In this document: one piece after another, positions 10,342 to 20,789 of the stretch
How positions within the stretch are numbered: position 1 is the stretch's first letter
Layout of the letters: each line of letters begins with the position of its first letter
Origin: Hepsetus odoe
Lineage: Eukaryota; Chordata; Actinopteri; Characiformes; Hepsetidae
DNA length: 64,000 nucleotides
Assembly: GCA_017165825.1 (NCBI GenBank)
Contig: CM029374.1
Coordinates: 5,406,765-5,470,764, forward strand
Reading direction: 5' to 3'
The notes under the pieces: model-generated
The model's database searches: none
Told to the model about the DNA's origin: nothing
Seen by the model: the letters and a program-made list of their open reading frames with translations, nothing else
Position numbers and translations under genes: made by a program

Positions 10342-10482
10342 ACCAAGCAGAAGGTTGTGCAGATTGAATAGCAACATGCTGGTAATGACACACTCTCCCT
10401 CAACACAAAGTGTGTTATTTTATCAAGGTGTGAAACCACACACACGTTTGGGCATTTCCCTAACTTTAGCCATCACATGAAC

Positions 10483-10487
<5 letters not shown>

Positions 10488-10539
<52 letters not shown>
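10488..10539. repeat. (GT)n microsatellite
   Basis: Uninterrupted GT array of about 52 bp. Confidence 0.95.
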
Positions 10540-10541
<2 letters not shown>

Positions 10542-10960
10542 GAGGGAGTCTGCTGTGTACTCTGTGCTCCAGATTAGTATTCAAGTGTGTATTAAAGGTG
10601 TTCAGTCAATTCAGCAAATTAAACAGGTATAAATATTGTGTTCACACCATTAACTGGGTTCCACTGGGTTTACTGATTCACCATTGTGTTAATCTTTGTT
10701 TATTGCATAAAGTGAGTGCTGGGAAGTGACAAAGTATAAATGAGTACCTACAGGTGTTTTGGAGAACTTTTAATTTTACTCCTTACATTTTAGTTTTGTT
10801 CGAATGCTTCTGAGAGGAACAATCCAGTATCCATGAATCAGTACTGAGTCATTTCTTACTCAAGTGTCTGAACTTCTTAAGTAATGAATGTAAATAGTTT
10901 TGTCATGTCTTATAAAGAGTATAATGCTGAAATGCACTACTATTTGCACTCTGTCCTTAA

Positions 10961-10963
<3 letters not shown>
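10540..10963. other. Non-coding DNA, nothing recognised
   Basis: No family or exon identified between two GT arrays. Confidence 0.45.
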
Positions 10964-11038
<75 letters not shown>

Positions 11039-11040
11039 TG
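10964..11040. repeat. Compound (GT)n(GA)n microsatellite
   Basis: About 49 bp of GT followed directly by about 26 bp of GA. Confidence 0.95.
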
Positions 11041-11470
11041 TTTTAGGAGGGGAAGGTGGTGTCCATTGCTAAAACAACAGGCTGAAAATGCTGAAAAACA
11101 AAATGGATGGACGTGAAATGCAGGGATCTAAAAGATGCTAATCAGCTCGAGTTACAGCACTCGTACGTTAAACACTGACAGTTGTCTTTATTTAGCGTCG
11201 GGAGTATAGGAGAGGGAAAGAATGTCCCATGAGCTCATTTCTGAAACCTCAGACGGCCATCTTGGGTTTCGTCACTCGCATCACCTGGATAACCTGAAGA
11301 GGGTGTGTCTCCGGGAAAAATGTCTCTGTCACTTTTGGACAATAAGCCAGAAAGCAAGAGGTGTATGAATGGGGGACTAGTTAGCATTCATTGCCAGTGC
11401 ACCGCTAAACCTGTGCAGAGAACTAAATAATCCAACTGTAGGCAAGGATCAGCTCTGCAATACGTATTCA
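11041..11470. other. Unique non-coding DNA
   Basis: No repeat signature. AT-rich with scattered CpG; no exon supported. Confidence 0.45.
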
Positions 11471-11711
11471 AGTGAAAGTGACTATGTGTCCTTGTGAAAC
11501 ACAGCCTCTGCTTTACACCCACACACACCTTGCAGCAAGGGGCAGCCAGTTCCAGTGCCTAGGGAGCAATGATGGAGACAGTACCTTGAGCAAGGTACCG
11601 TCCCCTTCACTGTTCCCCGGGCGCCGGATATAGCTGCTTCCTGCTCTTTCCTTGTGTTTCATTGTGTGCTCTGCTGTGTTTCACAGAGGCGGTCACTTAC
11701 ACTTCACTCAG
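11471..11711. mobile_element. Two SINE-A halves joined as an inverted repeat
   Basis: 11471-11590 is the 3' half of a SINE-A on the minus strand (GTGAAAGTGAC start, TGCAGCAAGGGGCAGCC, GGGAGCAATGATGG). From about 11583 the same 3' half runs on the plus strand (GGTACCGTCCCC, CCGGGCGCCGGATATAG, TGTGTTTCACAG, CACTTACACTTCAC). They meet at the element's own palindromic core, so both heads are missing. Confidence 0.8.
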
Positions 11712-11794
11712 ATAACCAAAAACAATAGATTATTCAGTGTGGTTTAAAATTTGCATAGAGTACGTTAATTTTCTTTTCTTCTCCTTCTTCTTCT
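11712..11794 (+). repeat. Segment duplicated at 16969-17082
   Basis: AGATAACCAAAAACAATAG, TTCAGTGTGGTTTA, AAATTTGCATAGAGTACG and TTTTCTTTTC recur in order after the SINE-A at 16802-16968, where an extra stretch of about 24 bp is present. This is not part of SINE-A elsewhere in the window. Confidence 0.65.
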
Positions 11795-11945
11795 TTAGGC
11801 TGCTCCTGTTTAAGAGTCGCCACAGCGGATCATCCGTTTCCATTTCTTCTGGTCCTCTGCATCTTCCTCCTTCAAAACGACCATCTGCATGTCCTCTCTC
11901 TCACCACGTCCACAAACCTCCTCTTTGGTCTTCCTCTTCTTTCCT
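11795..11945 (-). mobile_element. RTE-like LINE, 3' end fragment
   Basis: Reverse complement matches the coding 3' end at 47600-47770: AGGAAGACCAAAGAGGAGG, TGGACGTGGTGAGAG, GGACATGCAG, AAATGGAAACGGATGA and CGCTGTGGCGAC, then GGAGCAGCC and an AAGAAG tail. About 150 bp, inactive. Confidence 0.75.
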
Positions 11946-13374
11946 GGCAGACAGATGTAACAAAAAGTAAAAGACAAAAACACAAAAAAAAACAGGGAAC
12001 AAGGAAGAAAACTGCACTGAATAGAATGAAGAGAGTGTTAGAAATGAAAGTGAGATTTTATTATAGTTGGAGTTGAACTGATTTATAGAGCTTCTCTTGA
12101 GCTTTAGCGGTTTACCTACAGTATAGAAATTGAATCTAATCAGCAGTGTTTTTCACATGTATCTGTTCTTCTGCTTAAGCATGTCTATACTTTTGCCACC
12201 TCTGGCAATCACCATGGATTTCAGCACATTTTAGACACAGCCATGGTCTTTCTCTGACCTCAATCACTCAATCAGATTCCACTCGACACCACTGCATAGT
12301 CAGATTACATTGAATCTGGACGTCTTGCGGAACTAATTATTTTAATGTTCGCTGCACAACTACCCTACACATACAGTACACTGTTCTTCATGCTTGCTTG
12401 TCTGAATGGACTCTCTCTCTCCCTCTCTGCTGGACACAGGTGTTCCGTGGGGCATGAGCCCAATGGCAGGGTAACAAGAGACTCCTCCATGTTGGGAACT
12501 CAGATAATCTACTCTTTCTTTGCTCCCCTCTACCTTTCCCCTCTCTCTTCTCTCGTTCTCACTGAGTTGGAGCAAAAGGTGAGGGCAGGAAGCCAAATAA
12601 AGTCATGCGCGTCCCATGCCGTCCGTAAGAGGAGACCCCTCGTTCGTCCGTCAGATCTGTGGAGTCTTCGTGTCAAAATGGCATTCCGCATTCCAGAGAG
12701 AGAGAAAGTGTCCCGCCAGAGGACATCGCAAAGTGGCCTTAAGGCAGAAATGCCAGATGTGAGGCCAAAGAGTGAGAAAGTATGAGGGAGTCCAGTTCAG
12801 GATTCATTGATTGAGACAAACTGGATTGGAAAATGCTTTGAAAATGCATCAATGGGCAATATTTTGGAAAAGCAGATGAACGAGTTATCTAATGCTGTGC
12901 TTTGCTCCCAACTAGGGTATAAAAAAGAATGAAGCTTGCAGTGAATGATTGTGTCTGAGGGGGGTAGTAACCCCTCCAGGGTTTTCCTCACGCACAGGTG
13001 ATCTAAAGAGGCTCATGTATGTGATGAAGTGCAAGTCACATTGTAGTATCTGACCTCACACACATCCATTACTCTGGATCTTTAGTGGGGTGTCACACAC
13101 ATGTACACCACACCCCAGAGCATGACACTGGATCCGTGTCTGTCCATGTTCCCTAGCTAAATGACACAAGTGGGACATGCTGTGTTTGGATGGATGCTCT
13201 TTGTGTTCAAGTCGAGTTCCTTAGTTCATGATTAATGGAAATTTTCCAACAAAGATATAACGGAACTAGCAAAGTAATTTAGTATTAATTAAAACTCAGT
13301 ATTTGCGACTCACCAATACAAGTTATACTCATATTCTTTAATACTCCTGATATTTACTGCACCTGATGATGTGG
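11946..13374. other. Unique non-coding DNA
   Basis: About 1.4 kb with no recognised repeat. The two longest frames (12345-12785 plus, 12360-12596 minus) overlap CT- and GA-rich sequence and read as low-complexity residues without a known domain, so they are not called. Confidence 0.45.
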
Positions 13375-13446
13375 TCCTCGTTGGTATTGTGGACAGTATC
13401 TAGGTCTGTCCCATGGAACACCAGGGTTCGAGCCCCTGATAGGGAG
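13375..13446 (+). pseudogene. tRNA-Asp(GTC)-like pseudogene
   Basis: The 72-nt segment follows vertebrate tRNA-Asp position by position: TCCTCGTTGGTATTGTGG at the 5' end, CTGTCCC in the anticodon loop with GTC, then CAGGGTTCGAGCCCCTG as a perfect T-arm and ATAGGGAG at the 3' end. The acceptor stem has one mismatch and two wobble pairs. The anticodon stem (TAGGT against ATGGA) is mostly lost, so it should not be functional. It ends 14 nt before a SINE-A. Confidence 0.7.
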
Positions 13447-13460
13447 CTTGTGAGTTTTCA

Positions 13461-13694
13461 GTGCAGTGGTGGCCTAGTAGTTATGGAACTGGTCCCAGGA
13501 TTGGAAGATTGTAGGTTTGAATCCCAGCCCAGTAGATTACCCTGAAGTACCCTTGAGCAAGGTATTGTCCCCATCACTGACAATACCTCAGGCAATTTCA
13601 GTAGCTGCCCCCAGTTGCATGGTATGTATGGGTTAAATGCAAAGACTGCATTTTGTTGTGTTTCACAATAACAAGTTGTCACTTTTACCTCACT
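13461..13694 (+). mobile_element. SINE-A, near full length
   Basis: GTGCAGTGGTGGCCTAGTAG head, B-box-like TAGGTTTGAATCCCA, CCTTGAGCAAGGTATTGTCC core, GGGTTAAATGCAAAG and a 3' end in GTCACTTTTACCTCACT. Confidence 0.85.
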
Positions 13695-14660
13695 CCAGAT
13701 GCTACTCTGACTAAGTACCTTGACTCATGACCCTTATCTAAATACACAGAGTCTTTAGGCATGACCTTCAGTTTGTACTTTTTTTTCTCGTGTGTAAATA
13801 GTACCTTGACTTGCATCGTTTAATTGGTACCTTTATACATTAACTGCATATGTTTTTATCATTCTTATCCTTATCCTTTCCCACAATGCTTATCTTAGTA
13901 TTTCTCCTTATGATCTTCATGGAGAACCTTTTTAATAATGTTTGTAATGCTATTTGACATCTTCATTAGCTTTTAAATGATTGATATTAACCTGTACTGA
14001 CACGTATAAAGGGTTATCCCAACAAAAGTCCACCATCATCACACTTTCTGGGGTGCAATTGATGAAAACAGCCTGACATGTGACAATGCAGGTTTATGTC
14101 AATTATCAGAAAATGCTTGTGCAGATAGCATTATGAACATAACCCACCGGGAAAGTGTTCTTTTTTCAAATGGCTCTAACTACACACTTTTTCCTAGAAT
14201 CTTTAAATGGTACCTTCACCATTATTGAAAACCTTTATTCATGATTTAATACTTTTCTTAGAAGTTTTACATACAACCCAAATACCTTTACTTTGTACTT
14301 TTTTTACAGTTTTTGCAAATTACACATAATTTATTATCTTTATTTTGATCTTTTTATTAACCGGACTTTTCTGACTTTTATAAATGACCACATTTATAGT
14401 TTATTATCTTAAATTAGAACCTTTATAATAGCCTTTCCATCTTGTTTAGTACCTTTTCTTATTACAGTTACTAAATAGCTTGAGGTTGTAACTTCATATA
14501 ACTTTAAACTTGGACCATTTTCCTGTTACCTTTACACTTTGACTCACAGGCTTTCGTCAAGACCGTTACTCAGTACTGCCTCATGTATGTGCTAACTTTT
14601 GGTATCACCTTTACATAGAAATGTTACTTAGTATTTCCTGTCCCACCCCCCACTTTCCAA
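13695..14660 (+). repeat. Old, highly diverged ACCTT-rich array
   Basis: ACCTT occurs 12 times on the plus strand (13717, 13764, 13803, 13829, 13926, 14212, 14231, 14284, 14419, 14451, 14528, 14607), often inside TACCTTTA or TACCTTGACT, with ACTTAGTA and TTACT phrases between. Spacing is irregular. It looks like a decayed minisatellite. Confidence 0.45.
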
Positions 14661-14816
14661 GTTAGAAGACAAACACTTAGACTACCTGGGAACTACCAAG
14701 GTGTGGAAACTTATTCCATTTTGGCCCCATATGAAAGAAATTATTTCATATCCATTCACAAGTGAGATCATGTCTTGCCTTTCTTTTCTTACATGATGAC
14801 ACACACACATACACAT

Positions 14817-14854
<38 letters not shown>

Positions 14855-15600
14855 GATATATTTACACAAAGCCTTGCTAATCTCCAATTTGTTTGTCGAG
14901 CTGTTTCTTTGATAGCATCAAATAACTCCCCAAAAATGTCCGGAATACAAAAGAACCAGTAACGTGAAGCTGCTCGTGTCTGCCAGCTGGTCTGGATGCC
15001 CCACTCTTCCATTCACTCACAGACACTTTATCAAACCGCCCCCAAACAACAACAGTTCACCCCTCACAACCTCATTGCTGCCTCGGATTACTACACCGTG
15101 TAAGTCCAAGAGTAGGAGCAAAAAATTTGCATGATCATGTTTATTGTACATTGTATATACTCTTTATCGTCTACTCTGTTTCTGCAAAAGATTAATGTAC
15201 TTGGAGACAATGATATTGCTTGTCCTAGTAGAACATGTATAGTTTTACAACTAGTTTATCTAATGTGTCCCAGTAGGGACCCAATAGGGAGGTTGGAAAG
15301 ATTTACAGAAGAGAAAAAATCCCCCAAAGCAAATTTGCATTGATCTTCCTCGAGAACTGCTTCAAAATTGCCAGATGTAGGTAACAGCACATGCACAGAG
15401 CAAAATGAGCCTTGATGAGGCTGCAATTTGCAGCCACTGGATTACCTGATCTCTAAAAAAGTCTCCAAAAAACATGCCAAAACTTGCCACTTATAGAAAT
15501 ATTTGGGCCCATGTGCGAGTTTCCATAAAACTTGTGAAAAAAATGTGAATATCCCAGTTTTCTGTGCTAAGCTGGGTGGAAAACTAAACAATACTAAAAA
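14661..15600. other. Non-coding DNA with a CA array
   Basis: A (CA)n run with interruptions lies at 14800-14852. The remainder shows no repeat family or exon. Confidence 0.5.
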
Positions 15601-15819
15601 GTGAAGTGAAAGTGACTGTTCTTGTCATTGTGAACCTGAAATTACACCTCTGCTTTTCACCCATACACACCATGCAGGAGGGGGCCACTATTTAAAGTGC
15701 CTGGGGAGAAATGATGGGGACGGTACCTTGCTCCAGGGGAACTCAGGGCAACCTAATGGTCTGGGTTTCAAACCCATGACCTTCCAATCCTGGGGCCTAA
15801 ACACTAGATCACCACTGCT
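15601..15819 (-). mobile_element. SINE-A, near full length
   Basis: Minus strand: AGCAGTGGTGATCTAGTG head, GGTTTGAAACCC at the B-box, GGTACCGTCCCC core, CACTTTCACTTCAC end at 15601. Confidence 0.85.
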
Positions 15820-16801
15820 TTATTTTGATGATTTTCAAGAGAATGCAGCTGCTTGGATCGATCCGTTAGGTTTAATTTAGTCACCTTGTAGTTATTTAGC
15901 CAAGGTGGATCATCAAAAATGCATTGGAAGGTGGGTTGACTCCATATATCTGTGTTCTCCATTAAGCTACCATGCTTAACCATATATCACGCCAGCACCT
16001 TTCTGTCAGGGGTGTGTCCAGAGGGTAAAGGATATATGTTGTTGTCTTGGTGTTTTCGCATTATGCCATGATGTATTTGGGCAGCTCATAATGGATGAGC
16101 TGTTGAAATGGGGAACCCCTCCGGTGTTGTTTTTTGTTTGGCGCCACGCACCCCGATATTCACAGACGTTCAGAGTGAGTCCAGGAAACAGCAGGCGACC
16201 AGCAACAACTAGCCCCAGGCCCGTGTGCACTTGCATGCGTTGATTTATGTGACTGACACACCCAGGTTTTACCTGTTATACCCAACTTCCGGGTGGTTCA
16301 TTTGTAATGCTCATGCTCCAAATCCACCCTGTGGAGTCCAGCCTGCTGTTTGTAGGGTGTTTTGACCGAGGCTTAATTTTTTTTTTTCAAAAAAGTTTTT
16401 CTTTGCAGTTTGAGAACAAACCGGAACGGCCTTTGCTTCGAGGCCACGCTGGGCCGTAGCTCTTGCTGCCAAGTTCCTCCTGAGGTGAGCTCGTTCTCAC
16501 AAGAAGCAGAAAAGCCTTGGAAAACGTTCCAAGAAATGTCATTAGGTCCTGTGACAAGAGAACCAAATACTTTTGGTTCATGGCCAGCCTCCTGTGCTAT
16601 CAGTTACAACATGCAGGATTATAGAGCCACAGGATTTAAGGGAAAAGTTTGGTGGAAGATCAGCTTTACACAGTTACCTGACATAGAGTTATTCAGTCAA
16701 GTCTGGTATATCAAGTTGCTATTTTATTTAACAAAAATGGATGTACATACCTTACCAATTAGTATAATATCTCTAATATCTCTGTAAGTGATTCTTGGGG
16801 G
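15820..16801. other. Non-coding DNA, possible regulatory segment near 16.0-16.3 kb
   Basis: No repeat family seen. 16000-16250 is GC-richer and holds a perfect palindrome (16082-16102). The frame at 16410-16787 has no recognisable domain. A T run lies at 16376-16388. Confidence 0.4.
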
Positions 16802-16968
16802 ACACTGGAAGCCTAGTGTTTAGGGACTAGGTCCCATGAGCAAGGCACCATCCCCGTGCTCCCAGGGCACTGGATATGCCCACTGCTGCCCGTGAGTGTA
16901 TAGGTTCATTTCATTGTGTTTCATTGTGTGTTCTGCTGTGTTTCACAATAACCGTCACTTTCACTTTA
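16802..16968 (+). mobile_element. SINE-A with internal deletion of the head
   Basis: GAAGCCTAGTGTTTAGGGAC joins directly to ATGAGCAAGGCACCATCCCC, so the B-box and following 50-60 bp are missing. The 3' end CGTCACTTTCACTTTAC is intact. Confidence 0.75.
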
Positions 16969-17082
16969 CTTAGATTACCAGAAACTATAGAACCTATATA
17001 AGTCTGTGTTCAGTCTGGTTTAAGGTGAGCTTGCAAGGGTTTACATAAAATTTGCATTAGTACATTAGTTTTATTTTCTTTT
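16969..17082 (+). repeat. Segment duplicated at 11712-11794
   Basis: AGATTACCAGAAACTATAG, GTTCAGTCTGGTTTA, AAATTTGCATTAGTACATTA and TTTTATTTTC correspond in order to the 11.7 kb segment. Confidence 0.65.
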
Positions 17083-17088
17083 ACTTCC

Positions 17089-17300
17089 GGTGCAGTGGAG
17101 GCCTAGTGGTTGGAGAGTTGGTCGTGGGTATGAATCCCATACCAGTAGGGTGCCTTGAGGTTCCCTTGAGCAAGGTACCGTCCCCATCACGGCTTCCCGG
17201 GCGCTATAAATAGCTGTCCCCTGCTACATGATGTGTGTGGGAAAAATGCAGAGGATGCATTTTGTTGGGGTTCAATGAGTGTTTTGCTCTTTTCCTTTAC
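17089..17300 (+). mobile_element. SINE-A, second in a row
   Basis: GGTGCAGTGGAGGCCTAGTG head, GGGTATGAATCCCATACC at the B-box, GGTACCGTCCCCATCACGG core and a diverged 3' end (GTTTTGCTCTTTTCC). Confidence 0.8.
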
Positions 17301-17393
17301 TTAAGCAAACCTTTTACTGGTTGAAAACTGAATAGGATGGATCAACATGACATCCTTCAATAAAACAAGACACCCAAATATTTTGATGGAAAA

Positions 17394-17394
<1 letters not shown>

Positions 17395-17484
<90 letters not shown>

Positions 17485-17513
17485 GAGAGAGATAGATATA
17501 TAGATAGATAGAT
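17395..17513. repeat. (GATA)n/(GACA)n microsatellite
   Basis: About 119 bp: GATA, then a block of GACA, then GATA with short GAGA interruptions. It continues after the LTR at 17769. Confidence 0.95.
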
Positions 17514-17764
17514 TGTAACTGCAGATCTGCTCTCTGGATGAGGCACCAGGTCTCCATTTAGGGAACAGGTGTGCTTCACTAGGGATGGCCTTAAAAGCCC
17601 CACTGAGTCAGAGCAGAGCGTCAGTCATTGCTAGTCTGTACGTGTCAATACTTCTTTGTATTTTGTGTTCCTGTGCACAGTGATGTCATTTAAGTTTTAA
17701 GTTCTGTAAGAACTTCTCGGCTCTGCACTGATGTCCAGACCACAACACTGCCACCATCGTTACA
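17514..17764 (+). mobile_element. Probable solo LTR inside a GATA array
   Basis: Begins TGTAAC and ends GTTACA, a 6-bp inverted terminal pair. Internal blocks match the solo LTR at 44014-44255: CAGGTGTGCTTC, AAAGCCCC, AGAGCGTCAGTCATT and, at the end, GATGTCCAGACCACA. 251 bp. Flanking 5-mers (TAGAT and CAGCT) are not an exact duplication. No internal retrotransposon genes are present. Confidence 0.6.
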
Positions 17765-17768
17765 CAGC

Positions 17769-17840
17769 TAGATAGATAGATGGATGGATGGATGGATGGA
17801 TGGATGGATGGATGAACAAACGGATGGATAGATAGATAAA
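17769..17840. repeat. (GATA)n/(GGAT)n microsatellite
   Basis: GATA units give way to GGAT units and back to GATA; with 17395-17513 it forms the two sides of the LTR insertion. Confidence 0.9.
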
Positions 17841-18169
17841 CATTTCAGAAAACTTGTATCAAAATATAAAAACCTGGGCACTACCCATTCAGCTACAGGT
17901 AAACCTGGTCCTGAAATTCTTTCTCTATGAAGCTTGCGAGATGTTTTGCCTAAAACTACATTTTATTTTTTTTATTATTTGTCTAGATAAAATTCCATGG
18001 ACATCTTGTCCTAACTGAAGGAACTGAATCCATATTTATGGCACAAATGTCCAAATATTTAAAGCCTTGGTAAGTTCCAGTCAGTTCAAAGAAAGAGGAA
18101 AGAAGCCTTGTACTAATCTTAACTCCCGAGATGTCATTAAAAACACCATATGTTTCCTGACTAGTCCAT
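17841..18169. other. Non-coding DNA, nothing recognised
   Basis: AT-rich, no repeat family or exon. Confidence 0.45.
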
Positions 18170-19780
18170 TACTTTTTGGATGAGGGGGAGTGTGTAAATT
18201 TGACTATCCTATTTACGCCGTTTTGACCTTTTGGACGAGCGAAATAGCAAGCCTTTCTGCTACAGTGTGAGCGCAGGCTGCAATCTGATCCATAATAAAG
18301 TCATTTCCCAATGCACAATGATGAACATTGCTATTGGCTCCGGGGTGGACACGCTTTAATAGAGATATCCAGGTTTTGTCACAAGTATTCCTTGCATATC
18401 AGAGGTATTACAAACACATAGTTCTTGTCAGTGGTGGTTTATATTCGGTACAAGAAAAAAACAGTGAAAAGAATTCTTGTTGTGTCAGTCTGTGGTTACC
18501 AGGCATTGGTATATTATTTCTTTGGCTGTTATAAATCATGATCCAAGTAGGTTTTTGTGTGTGTGTGTGTGTGTGTGTGTACTACTGCTTGTGTGTGCCT
18601 GCCTGCTTGCCTGTCAGCTTCATCCTTTTTTGAGGTGTGCCATGTCTTGTCCTGTGCTAGTAATCCAATGCCAGGCCTAATCAAAGACAGGCCTAGTGAA
18701 TGGCTTGCCATAACCACAACTGCTCCCGCCTATTAGAGCTAACAGCCCTGTGAATGCATCAGATAGCATCTGTGCTTTTGAAGGACGGCGAGGGAGAAGG
18801 GCTGAGATAGGAAGGGACAGAGAGAGAGAAATAGGAGGTGGCTTTTGCGGGGGCTTTGTGGGTGTCACCGCCTTGCCCTCCTGATCATTGCCTTCATTAT
18901 GTTGCTGTGTCTTGAGGGCCTAGCCCGTCCATTCCATATAATCACACCATATTACCAGCCACCCTTTTCACTATTAAAATAATCACTGGCAATTAGGAGG
19001 AGAATAGACAGCGAGAGAGCGAAAAATCACACACAAAGTAATATTTTCCCCACCTTACATGCTTTTGATGTCGTTTTTCTTTTTGCTTTTTTTTTGGTGT
19101 GTGTGGGGGGGTTATCCACCACCTCCCACAATGCAATAGTGGAGCCAGAATGGGCTGTGCTTCAAGCCGCCACTATTAAGGAAAAAGGCGCCGACAATTT
19201 TTCAAGAGCGTTGAGATGAAAGAAAAGAGAGAGACAGATAGATAGAGAGAGAGAGAATGAAGGAGAGAGAGAGCGTGCAAATAATTCAGAAATTGACCAT
19301 CTCTAAAAATGAAGAAAATCGAAGTGTAAGAGGAGCATTGTGATTTACTTTATCCCGGCTCGGAGATGCCAGAAAAATAAGAGAGGCCATTAAATCTCCC
19401 TTTGAAATAAATGCGGCCCATTTATCTGTGTGGCCAAAGACGGCTAATGAAGCTATTGTCAAAGCAAATATGGCAGGGCTAGATTCACACACACCCACAC
19501 ACACACACACACACACACATATATACACGCTGATGCAAGACATCGCCACCTTGTCCAGATGTGTCAGCGGAGATGAAAGATAGATTCATCTAAATATTGG
19601 GATAGCCACAGGTGCCGGGAAATAGCAGGGATGGAGGGAAAGGCCAATTTTGTCTGTGGAAGCAAAGGCCTTGCTCAGGTTTGTTGGTGGAGCAGCGGGT
19701 AAACAAATGTGCACTGGTTCATAATGGTTCTGCCCACAGAAATTTGCATTATGAAAACGTCAAAGCTAAATTATCAGACA
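18170..19780. promoter_or_regulatory. Long repeat-free island, candidate conserved non-coding elements
   Basis: About 1.6 kb with no transposon. Microsatellites at 18556-18580 (GT) and 19485-19526 (CA) split it. Motif-dense parts: 18200-18350 (CCATAATAAAGTCATTTCCC), 18960-19000 (AAATAATCACTGG, GCAATTAGG), 19380-19470 (CATTAAATCTCC, GCTAATGAAGC) and 19690-19790 with a forkhead-like GTAAACAAA at 19698-19706. Open frames here carry no known domain. Confidence 0.4.
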
Positions 19781-20360
19781 CCTGAGCAATGAAAAAATGT
19801 GTTTTTTTACACCATGTGACTTATTGAGCTCCAGAGACATAAACACTTAATTACTGCACTTGTAGTTTTGGGGAACATGCGCTTGAGTTGCTTTTTCATG
19901 ATTTTTACTTTTACTTTTAACACAAATTAATTATTATTCATTACATTTTTAGAACAACTACTTTTGTTTTAATGCATTTGCCTTCCCAACATTAAGACCA
20001 GTTTCAGCCTAAATGAACAGTAACACAGAAAAGACAATCCTGTGGTGTTTTAGTAAAAAAAAGCAATGTACCTAAAATCTGTGGGAGAAAAGGCACTCTA
20101 CTGAGTGTGAAGGGAAAACTATTAGACGGTGGCGAACATGAAGCAGAAGTTAATGTTCATTATTTGTAGTAGATTGATTTTATTGCGGCTGAAGTTAGAA
20201 TTATGACATGAAGTTCAGGTCACTCTGCACATTTTATTTCTGAAATTACATTTCAGAATCTGTATTTTGGGCTTGTATTGAGGAAGGATAAACCAGTACT
20301 TCTATTTCACATTTTTTTTAAATATCACATTTTTTTACACTTAGAAGTATCCACAAAAAT
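19781..20360. other. AT-rich DNA including an unclassified dispersed repeat
   Basis: About 19985-20045 (CTTCCCAACATT...CCAGTTTCAGCCTAAATG...ACACAGAAAAGACAATCC) resembles 51057-51117. The shared part is about 70 bp and diverged. The rest is unique. Confidence 0.45.
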
Positions 20361-20366
20361 GTGACA

Positions 20367-20615
20367 TGGTGGTGCAGCGGTGGTGCAGTGGTTAGTGTCC
20401 CAGATGATTCTGGGCCTGATTCCCAGCTGTAGCTGTGTCCTCATTTGTCTGGGTGCTCTGTTTGTTTGCTTGAATGTCAGATAGATCTGGAGAGTATACA
20501 TTGTCCCTAGGTGTGAATGTCTTCTCTTTCTTTCTTCCTGTGTGTACTGGGATTAGCTCCAACACCCGTCGCGACCCTAGTTTGGATAAGTGGCTCAGAT
20601 AATTGATAAATGAAT
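20367..20615 (+). mobile_element. LT-group element, diverged copy
   Basis: Plus orientation: GTGGTGCAGTGGTTAGTG head, CCTGATTCCCAGC at the B-box, TGTGTACTGGGATTAGCTCC and CGCGACCCTAGTTTGG near the LINE-type end, finishing GATAATTGATAAATGAAT. Confidence 0.7.
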
Positions 20616-20789
20616 TTGCCATTCTTTGCCAGCATCAAAAAGGGAAGACATGGGCACTTCAACATGGTTTGAGGGAAGATTATGATAATGTAGCACAATA
20701 CTACATAATAAATAATAATAATAATATGTTTAAGTTTTATCGCTCCCAAGGTTGCTAACATATACAAAAGTTTCCATGGCTTTTTAATG
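20616..20789. other. AT-rich DNA with a short AAT run
   Basis: AATAAT units at about 20702-20725; otherwise featureless. Confidence 0.5.

Noticed and set aside
12345..12785. A 146-residue open frame, the second longest on the plus strand
   Set aside because: It overlaps CT- and GA-rich sequence, has no recognisable domain, and a minus-strand frame of similar quality overlaps it.
13461..13694. tRNA gene at SINE heads (A- and B-box words)
   Set aside because: The heads are followed by SINE bodies and recur many times; they are tRNA-derived promoters, not tRNA genes.
17301..17603. Repetitive transmembrane-like minus-strand frame
   Set aside because: It is the translation of the GATA/GACA array plus part of the LTR.
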